Positions 35,750-41,635 of a stretch of DNA of 41,635 bases are shown piece by piece. The notes below the pieces were generated by a model that was not told the DNA's origin, searched no databases, and worked only from the letters and a program-made list of their open reading frames with translations. Numbering within the stretch: the first letter of the stretch is position 1; each line of letters begins with the position of its first letter. The position numbers were made by a program, and so were the translations under genes. Location: assembly GCA_902796155.1 (NCBI GenBank), contig CADBNZ010000041.1:1-41635 (forward strand). The letters run 5' to 3'. Source of the DNA: an uncultured Pseudomonadota bacterium (GTDB taxonomy: Bacteria > Pseudomonadota > Alphaproteobacteria > UBA3830).

Positions 35750-36517
35750 ATGATTGCAACCTTAGGAAAATATACTCTTGCATCACTTCGAGAAATAGGG
35801 CGAATTTCTATTTTTATAACAAGAGGAGTGCAATGTTGTTTTACTCCGCCGTTTTATTTTCGGGAAATTTTACGCCACATTATTTCGATCGGTTTTTATT
35901 CGCTTCCCATCGTTGGTCTTACCGCTATTTTTGCTGGAATGGCTTTGGCTTTACAAATGCACGTCGGTTTCACTCGTTTTAATGCCGAAGGAGCTATCGC
36001 ATCGGTTGTTCTCATCGGCATAACACGTGAGCTTGGGCCTGTATTCGCCGGATTAATGGTTGCGGGGCGTATGAGTTCGTCCATGGCTGCCGAGATAGGC
36101 TCTATGAGAGTCAGTGAGCAGATCGACGCTCTCATGACCATGAGTGTTGATCCGTATAAATTCCTTGTTGCTCCGCGAATTATTTCATCGGTTTTAACAA
36201 TGCCGTTTTTGGTTCTGATTGCCGATATTATAGGAGTCATGGGAGGTTTTTTGGTCGCTACAACGCTTCTCGATTACTCAACAGGGTCGTATATAGCTCA
36301 GACTGCCAATAATTTTGAGCTTTGGGATGTCTTATCGGGGTTATTTAAGGCTGCTGCGTTCGGATTTTCTATTGCCGGTTTCGGATGTTACCACGGATTT
36401 TACAGCGATTTGGGTGCTCGAGGAGTTGGACGCGCGACAACAAGTGCCGTCGTGTCTTCGTGCATAGGAATTTTGGCACTGAATTATCTTCTTACGGCAT
36501 TATTTTTCGGAGCGTAG
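35750..36517 (+). CDS. mlaE: Phospholipid-trafficking ABC permease MlaE
   Basis: A 255-aa membrane protein of the MlaE/YrbE family, permease of the system that maintains outer-membrane lipid asymmetry. The family core is clear: FAGMALALQMHVGFTRFNAEGAIASVVLIGITRELGPVFAGLMVAGRMSSSMAAEIGSMRVSEQIDALMTMSVDPYKFLVAPRIISSVL, and the GxYxGFYS-like GCYHGFYSDLGARGVGRATTSAVV. ATG 35750 has GGAAAG upstream. The ATPase gene mlaF follows after 5 bases. MlaD and periplasmic parts are not adjacent. Confidence 0.92.
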   Translation: MIATLGKYTLASLREIGRISIFITRGVQCCFTPPFYFREILRHIISIGFYSLPIVGLTAIFAGMALALQMHVGFTRFNAEGAIASVVLIGITRELGPVFAGLMVAGRMSSSMAAEIGSMRVSEQIDALMTMSVDPYKFLVAPRIISSVLTMPFLVLIADIIGVMGGFLVATTLLDYSTGSYIAQTANNFELWDVLSGLFKAAAFGFSIAGFGCYHGFYSDLGARGVGRATTSAVVSSCIGILALNYLLTALFFGA

Positions 36518-36522
36518 AAAAA

Positions 36523-37284
36523 ATGAGCAGTATTATATCCATTGATAATATTCATAAGTCATTCGCAGGATTGCATGTTTTAAACGGTTTGTCTCTTGAA
36601 ATCGCTGAAAAAGAAACGCATGTGATTTTAGGGCAATCAGGATGCGGAAAATCGGTTTTGCTGAAATGTTTGCTTGGAATTTTCGAAGTAGATTCAGGTG
36701 AAATTACGGTTGCCGGAATCAGCGTGAAAGATAGGCGCAAGGCAAAGGAATATATGCAGAAATTCAGCATATTATTTCAGGGCAATGCCTTGTTCGATTC
36801 CATGACGGTTATAGAAAATGTAGAATTCGGAATAAAACAATCGCTAAAGCATAAGCACTTAAAGAGTAAGGAAATCAGAGAGATAGCTGAAGAAAAAATA
36901 ATTTCAGTTGGTTTGGAATCACGCGTATTTGATATTTATCCTGCAGAAATGTCGGGAGGTATGCAAAAAAGAGCGGCTCTTGCGCGAGCTATAGCCGTTG
37001 AGCCGGAAGTGCTTTTGTTCGATGAGCCCACATCTGGTTTGGATCCGATCACAGGCGGGCGGGTTTGTAATTTACTGAGGGATACGGTAAAGAAGTTGGG
37101 TATTACATCGCTGACTATAACACATGATTTGAAGGTTTCGGAATTTCTATCTGATAGGGTTTCCGTGATTAATAAAGGCACTGTTGCATGGATCGGAGAA
37201 GCGAAGAAGATGAAAAACTGCGGTAACGAATTTGTGGAAGAATTTTATCGCGCTTCAAATGTTATATCTGCAAAGCAACTGTAA
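36523..37284 (+). CDS. mlaF: Phospholipid-trafficking ABC ATPase MlaF
   Basis: A 253-aa ATPase partner of MlaE. Start at ATG 36523 follows GGAG within the mlaE end. Walker A is GQSGCGKS at residues 37-44, the signature is MSGGMQKRAALARAI, Walker B is VLLFDEPTSGLDPITG, and the switch histidine is in TITHDLKV; the SGGMxKR form is typical of MlaF. An open frame upstream of 36523 is only mlaE read in another frame. The usual mlaD does not follow; after 166 bases an RND efflux adaptor begins. Confidence 0.92.
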   Translation: MSSIISIDNIHKSFAGLHVLNGLSLEIAEKETHVILGQSGCGKSVLLKCLLGIFEVDSGEITVAGISVKDRRKAKEYMQKFSILFQGNALFDSMTVIENVEFGIKQSLKHKHLKSKEIREIAEEKIISVGLESRVFDIYPAEMSGGMQKRAALARAIAVEPEVLLFDEPTSGLDPITGGRVCNLLRDTVKKLGITSLTITHDLKVSEFLSDRVSVINKGTVAWIGEAKKMKNCGNEFVEEFYRASNVISAKQL

Positions 37285-37450
37285 TTAGTTATTTCATAAC
37301 TTTGAGTGGTTCAATATAAAAAAACTTTCAAAAAATGATCGTTTTTTAACTTTCGGTTGGTATGCTATCATAAGTTATAATTATGATATTGTGTTTATTG
37401 CATTTGATCGCATAAAAAACAATATTGAAATAAGAAAAAGACACGAGAAA

Positions 37451-38686
37451 ATGATAACAGAATTGTTCAAAAAATTATTGAAGATATTAAAAAAACTACC
37501 AGGATTATTCAGAGAAAAAAAAGTCGCATATGTTTTTATATTGGCGTTTCTGATTGTTTTTTTGATCACATACAAGATTCTCAGCCGAAAAAATACAACT
37601 CCTGATGAGGTTCTTCCTCCTGTTACTGTCGCAAAAGCGGAGTTGGGGTCTGTTATAAGATACATAAACGCAATAGGAACATTGCGTCCGTTTAATTCAG
37701 TTGTCATAAAATCCGAGGTCAATTCGGTTATATCAAAAATCCACTTTACAGAAGGTGCAACGGTAAATGAGGGCGATCTTCTTATAGAGCTTGACGACAA
37801 AGGCGCAAAAGCAGCCTTGATGGAAGCCGAAGCGTATTATCGCAAAGCAAAAAGCGAGTTTGAACCTGTCGAAAAACTTGCGGACAGAGGTGTCATGGCG
37901 CGAGTCAATCGCGACAAATTGAAAGCCGAAATGGATGTTTGCGCTGCTAAAGTTGAATCATGCAAAAATATCCTTGAAAAGCACAAAATCACCGCACCGT
38001 TTGGCGGAATTATCGGCTTAAAAGAGATAAGTGAAGGACAGTTCGTTGCTCCTGGAAACGAATTGGTGAAATTGGTCGATTGTAATCCTCTGAAAGTTGA
38101 TTTTAAGGTCATAGAAGCGGACATAAAACACGTATATGTTGGCCAAGAGATCAAAGTTTTGGTCGGCGGGGAGCAAACGCAAGAAGTAAGTGCGAAAATC
38201 ATCGCAATTGATCCTGAGAGCGACAAAATTTCGCACAGTTTTAATGTCAGGGCGCTGCTGGATGTATCGGAAGATGTAGCTTCAGCTTTTCCAACTCTGA
38301 AGCCTGGGCGTTTTGTAAGTGTAAAAATTATTCCGGATGAGAGTCAAAAAGGAATTCTCGTTCCTGAATCATCTCTTGAAAAAATCGGCGATGACGATTA
38401 TCTCTATCGACTTATTGAGGGAATTGCTGTTCGAACGCTTGTTACAACAGGAATGCGCAAAAACGGCCTCATAGAGGTTATAACGGGGGTTAACGAAGGC
38501 GAGACAGTTATAACTTCAGGTCAGCAAGGAGTTCTTGACGGCCGCGGAGTTTCTGTCCAAAGCGCAGAGTTCCTGGAGCAACTAAGAAGCGGAATCGTTC
38601 AGGGAGCAAAACGACCAGCAAAAAGTTCCAAAAAGAAAAAGAGCAAAGCGCAGCAGCAAGCTACGCAAGCAGCAGTAGGTAGTTAA
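37451..38686 (+). CDS. RND efflux periplasmic adaptor (MFP/HlyD type)
   Basis: A 411-aa membrane-fusion protein. ATG 37451 gives a cytoplasmic basic head and one membrane span (VAYVFILAFLIVFLITYKIL). Domain order is normal: barrel and lipoyl segments around VNSVISKIHFTEGATVNEGDLLIELDDKG and HKITAPFGGIIGLKEISEGQFVAPGNELVKLVD, a helical hairpin between them, and a C-terminal membrane-proximal domain. It links the inner-membrane RND pump to an outer-membrane channel. The Lys/Ala/Gln-rich tail (KKKKSKAQQQATQAA) is unusual. The pump gene begins three bases after its stop. Confidence 0.9.
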   Translation: MITELFKKLLKILKKLPGLFREKKVAYVFILAFLIVFLITYKILSRKNTTPDEVLPPVTVAKAELGSVIRYINAIGTLRPFNSVVIKSEVNSVISKIHFTEGATVNEGDLLIELDDKGAKAALMEAEAYYRKAKSEFEPVEKLADRGVMARVNRDKLKAEMDVCAAKVESCKNILEKHKITAPFGGIIGLKEISEGQFVAPGNELVKLVDCNPLKVDFKVIEADIKHVYVGQEIKVLVGGEQTQEVSAKIIAIDPESDKISHSFNVRALLDVSEDVASAFPTLKPGRFVSVKIIPDESQKGILVPESSLEKIGDDDYLYRLIEGIAVRTLVTTGMRKNGLIEVITGVNEGETVITSGQQGVLDGRGVSVQSAEFLEQLRSGIVQGAKRPAKSSKKKKSKAQQQATQAAVGS

Positions 38687-38689
38687 CAG

Positions 38690-41635
38690 ATGGAAATTAC
38701 AGAACTTTGCATTAGAAGACCCGTATTTTCAACTGTCTTAACGTTGATGATCGTAGTTCTCGGACTAGTCTGCCAGAGCCGATTGCCCGTGCGAAAAGAA
38801 CCGAAAATCGAAAAATCTCACATATCCATAGAAACAGAATTTCACGGAGCAAGTCCAAAAGTCGTTGAATCGCAAATAACGAAAATTCTGGAAGGACAAT
38901 TCGCTACGATTCCGGGAGCTGAGCTTATAACATCGACCAGCAGCAATGAAAAAAGCGAAATCCGAATCGAATTTTCTCCCGACAGAAGCCCGGACGGAGC
39001 AGCAGCAGACGTCAGAGACAGGCTTTCGCTTGTTAGAAATCAACTTCCTCATGGAATACCTGAGCCAATTATCAGAAAAGACAGCTCAGACACCAGCGCA
39101 GGTATAGTCATAGGCTTCACAAGCGACAAAAAATCAGTTGATGACCTGCATGACTACGTAGATAGGTATGTGAAGGCGCGATTTGAGGTTATTCCGGGAG
39201 TTGGGCGAGCGATTTTAAGCGGAGGTAATATAAAGTCCATGAGGATTTTTCTTGAACCTCAGAAACTTGCAGCCTACGGATACACCCCTGCAGATGTTGT
39301 TGAAGCGATATCGACTCAACATGTGCAACAACCATGCGGACGTTTGATAAGCAAGGATCGCGAATATATGCTTAACGTAAACGGCGAGCTTTCCAGACCT
39401 GAAGAATTTGATGAAGTCGTGCTTCCTGCTCGTGGAAAAGAAAAAATCGTGCGCATAAAAGACGTCGGGAAATCCATGTTGGTTCCTGATGATATACGAG
39501 AGGGCTCATGGTTTAATGGAAAAGAGTGCGTAACGTTGTCCATCACCAAGCAATCAACAGCAAACCCTATCGATTTGAGCGCAGGCGTGAACAAAATTCT
39601 GCCCGAGGTTAGGGAAATGATGCCATCAGGAACAAAAGTTGTTATTGCTATAGACGAGGCGAAGGACATAAATGCCTCGATGAATAACGTCTATCGAGCA
39701 ATATTTGAGTCGGCGTTCCTTGTTATTTTGGTTGTTTTCTTGTTTTTATGGTCATTCAGAGCGACGCTGATACCGATTGTTACGATTCCCGTGTCATTGC
39801 TAGGAACTTTTTCGCTGCTGTACATGTTCGATTTCTCGATTAATACATTTACCATGCTTGCGATGGTTCTTGCTGTCGGACTGGTTGTTGATGACGCGAT
39901 AGTTGTGCTCGAAAATATCCACAGGCACATAGAACTCGGACTTTCGCAAATGAAAGCGGCTATTGTCGGTTCAAAAGAGATTTTCTTCTCCATTATCGCT
40001 ATGACTTTAACATTGGCTACTGCATATATCCCGATCGGTTTGACTCCTGGAAAGCTCGGGAAATACTTCAAAGAGTTTGCACTGACTCTTTCAGGCGCCG
40101 TGCTGATATCCGGATTTATTGCCGTAACATTATCGCCGATGATGTGTTCGAAATTACTAAGAACTCAAAGAAAAAAGATGTCATCACGGTTCGGACAAAT
40201 AGCTTCCATAGTACAAAGACGTATATTGGCGAGAGTTGAACATAAATACGCTGCTGCACTAGATATATCGCTTTCTCATAGAAATATTGTCTTAGCTATA
40301 GGCGCTATAGTATCCGCTATCGGAATTTTAGCCGCGAAGCTGATCCCTTCCGAAAGCAAGCCAGCAGAAGACACCGGCATTATTTCGTTTATTGGTAACG
40401 GTCCTGTCGGGGCATCATATGAATTTATGAAAAAGAACGCCGAAATAGTCGATGCAATTGTATCTCGAACACCATTCATAGAAAATCGCTGGCTCAAAGC
40501 AGACACAAGCCAAATAGAAGGATGGGTTCAGGTAGTTGATTGGGAAAAACGCGACAAATCAGCAAAGGAAATCTCAAACATTATCTCCCCGCAATTGCGA
40601 AAAGTTACGGGGGTACCATGCTCAGCTAGCGCTGGAAGAGGCTCTTCCGATAAAGAATCAATCGATTTCGTTTTGCAAACCAACCAAAGTCTTGAATATC
40701 TCGAAAAATTCGGCAATCGATTCATGCAATCTCTGCAAAGGTATTATCCAGGCATACAGCATATGCGATCGACTCTGCTTACACCTCAACAGGAATACGT
40801 CATAGACATAAATCGAGATAAAGCGGCGTCACTTGGAGTGTCCGTCGATGACATTGTGTCGACGATCAGTTATTTTGTGCGAGGAAAAAAGGCCGCGAAT
40901 GTCCAGCGAGAGTCAAAAAGGGACGAACTATTCGTTCAGGCTGAAAAAAGTTTGCGTCAAACGCCGGAAGACTTATCGCGCATGCTCGTAAAATCGCGTC
41001 TGCAAACAGCCGATAACGAGCCAAAAATGGTCTCAGTATCAGACTTAATTAATATAAGAGAACGCCAATCTCCTATGGGCGTGAATCACTATAACCAGAT
41101 GATGTCGATCATGGCGTTCGGAGATATTGCCAACGGATATACTCTTGGAACAGTCATTGAAGATTTAGACCAACTAAAAGCGAAATTTTTGCCTGATACA
41201 ATACAGCTGACATTTTCAGGAGCAACAAAAAGCTACCTGGAGGAAAGTCGCCAAATCGTTTTCGTATTCTTACTGGCACTGATATTCGTGTTTTTGGTAC
41301 TTGCGGCGCAATTCGAGAGCTTTATTGACCCATTCATTATAATGCTTAGCGTTCCTTTCTCGCTCACAGGCGCTTTGGTTACTCTGTATGTGGTTCCTGA
41401 TGGCACATTGAACATTTATTCAAAGGTCGGATTGGTTACACTAATTGGATTAATTACGAAGCACGGAATTTTGATTGTCGATTTCGCAAACGCAATGCGG
41501 GGAAAAGGAAAAGACGCGCTGAATGCCGTAAAAGAAGCAGCAAAATTGCGACTTCGTCCTATTTTGATGACAACATTTGCGATGGTGATAGGTTCTATCC
41601 CGCTGGCTCTGGCAAACGGCGCAGGAGCCGCATCC
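38690..41635 (+). CDS. RND multidrug efflux pump (AcrB/MexF-like), 3' end beyond window
   Basis: 982 codons of an inner-membrane proton-driven pump are present; the gene continues past the window. TM1 is ELCIRRPVFSTVLTLMIVVLGL. The porter domain segments QITKILEGQFATIPG and PEPIIRKDSSDT and a TM4 with the proton-relay pair in LAVGLVVDDAIVVLENIHRHIE are intact, as is the ISVG-type FVFLLALIFVFLVLAAQFESFIDPFIIMLSVPFS segment. It forms a tripartite exporter with the adaptor upstream; no outer-membrane channel gene is visible. The transported compound is unknown. Confidence 0.93.
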   Translation, partial: MEITELCIRRPVFSTVLTLMIVVLGLVCQSRLPVRKEPKIEKSHISIETEFHGASPKVVESQITKILEGQFATIPGAELITSTSSNEKSEIRIEFSPDRSPDGAAADVRDRLSLVRNQLPHGIPEPIIRKDSSDTSAGIVIGFTSDKKSVDDLHDYVDRYVKARFEVIPGVGRAILSGGNIKSMRIFLEPQKLAAYGYTPADVVEAISTQHVQQPCGRLISKDREYMLNVNGELSRPEEFDEVVLPARGKEKIVRIKDVGKSMLVPDDIREGSWFNGKECVTLSITKQSTANPIDLSAGVNKILPEVREMMPSGTKVVIAIDEAKDINASMNNVYRAIFESAFLVILVVFLFLWSFRATLIPIVTIPVSLLGTFSLLYMFDFSINTFTMLAMVLAVGLVVDDAIVVLENIHRHIELGLSQMKAAIVGSKEIFFSIIAMTLTLATAYIPIGLTPGKLGKYFKEFALTLSGAVLISGFIAVTLSPMMCSKLLRTQRKKMSSRFGQIASIVQRRILARVEHKYAAALDISLSHRNIVLAIGAIVSAIGILAAKLIPSESKPAEDTGIISFIGNGPVGASYEFMKKNAEIVDAIVSRTPFIENRWLKADTSQIEGWVQVVDWEKRDKSAKEISNIISPQLRKVTGVPCSASAGRGSSDKESIDFVLQTNQSLEYLEKFGNRFMQSLQRYYPGIQHMRSTLLTPQQEYVIDINRDKAASLGVSVDDIVSTISYFVRGKKAANVQRESKRDELFVQAEKSLRQTPEDLSRMLVKSRLQTADNEPKMVSVSDLINIRERQSPMGVNHYNQMMSIMAFGDIANGYTLGTVIEDLDQLKAKFLPDTIQLTFSGATKSYLEESRQIVFVFLLALIFVFLVLAAQFESFIDPFIIMLSVPFSLTGALVTLYVVPDGTLNIYSKVGLVTLIGLITKHGILIVDFANAMRGKGKDALNAVKEAAKLRLRPILMTTFAMVIGSIPLALANGAGAAS

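Noticed and set aside
36385-36522. Upstream extension of the mlaF frame
   Set aside because: It overlaps mlaE in another frame; MlaF proteins begin at the ATG at 36523, which has GGAG upstream.

Overview
The window looks like a piece of an AT-rich alphaproteobacterial chromosome. The evidence is the alphaproteobacterial-type addB-addA pair, a CarD regulator, a stand-alone gene-transfer-agent-type terminase, lolD next to dnaE, CtrA-like TTAA-N7-TTAA repeats and ParB-type parS sites. Several predicted secreted proteins of unknown role, intergenic repeats, an insertion-sequence remnant and decaying genes suggest a host-associated lineage (Holosporales/Rickettsiales-like). That placement is inference.

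Layout. 1-0.33 kb: 3' end of an IS1595/ISXO2-type transposase. 0.5-4 kb: a 1145-aa secreted protein with an HELTH zincin motif. 4-7 kb (minus): a TrpR-like regulator and a three-gene TrpXYZ-type ABC importer. 7.2 kb: tRNA-Arg(TCT). 7.4-11.2 kb (plus): envelope cluster of secreted FkbM-type methyltransferase, DUF374 acyltransferase, waaA (Kdo transferase) and rsmD, with overlapping genes. 11.25-12 kb: first TadE-like pseudopilin gene. 12-20.7 kb (all minus): AhpC-type peroxiredoxin, murA, trxA, rsmG, addB, addA; rsmG carries two parS sites. 20.9-21.6 kb: second TadE-like gene. 21.7-22.0 kb: palindromic repeats. 22.2-23.1 kb: carD, an AT-rich gap resembling an alphaproteobacterial oriC, and tRNA-Pro(TGG). 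23-26 kb: comF, an MscS channel and a lipoprotein. 26-28.3 kb: a 40-aa membrane ORF, a terminase pseudogene and a cupin protein. 28.6-30.9 kb: parvulin-type foldase and a small leucine-rich secreted protein. 31.1-35.5 kb (minus): short atpC, lolD, dnaE. 35.7-41.6 kb (plus): mlaE, mlaF, then an RND efflux adaptor and pump; the pump runs off the window.

The most unusual observation is the pair of TadE-like pseudopilin genes 9 kb apart in opposite orientation. Each has a well-placed ribosome binding site and ATG, followed by a short leader ending in a poly-G tract (7 G in one, 8 G in the other). In both, the long conserved frame is out of register with the leader, and in both it would be restored by exactly 6 or 9 G. 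The long frames have diverged but stayed open. This is what paired phase-variable (contingency) surface genes would look like.

Second, two parS sites in rsmG lie about 4.5 kb from a gap with three TTAA blocks at 11-bp period, DnaA-box-like sequences and an AT-rich stretch, and the flanking genes diverge. The window may therefore contain the chromosomal origin. Third, a 40-aa single-span membrane ORF with a good ribosome binding site faces a strong-looking convergent promoter, an arrangement like that of type I toxin-antitoxin loci.
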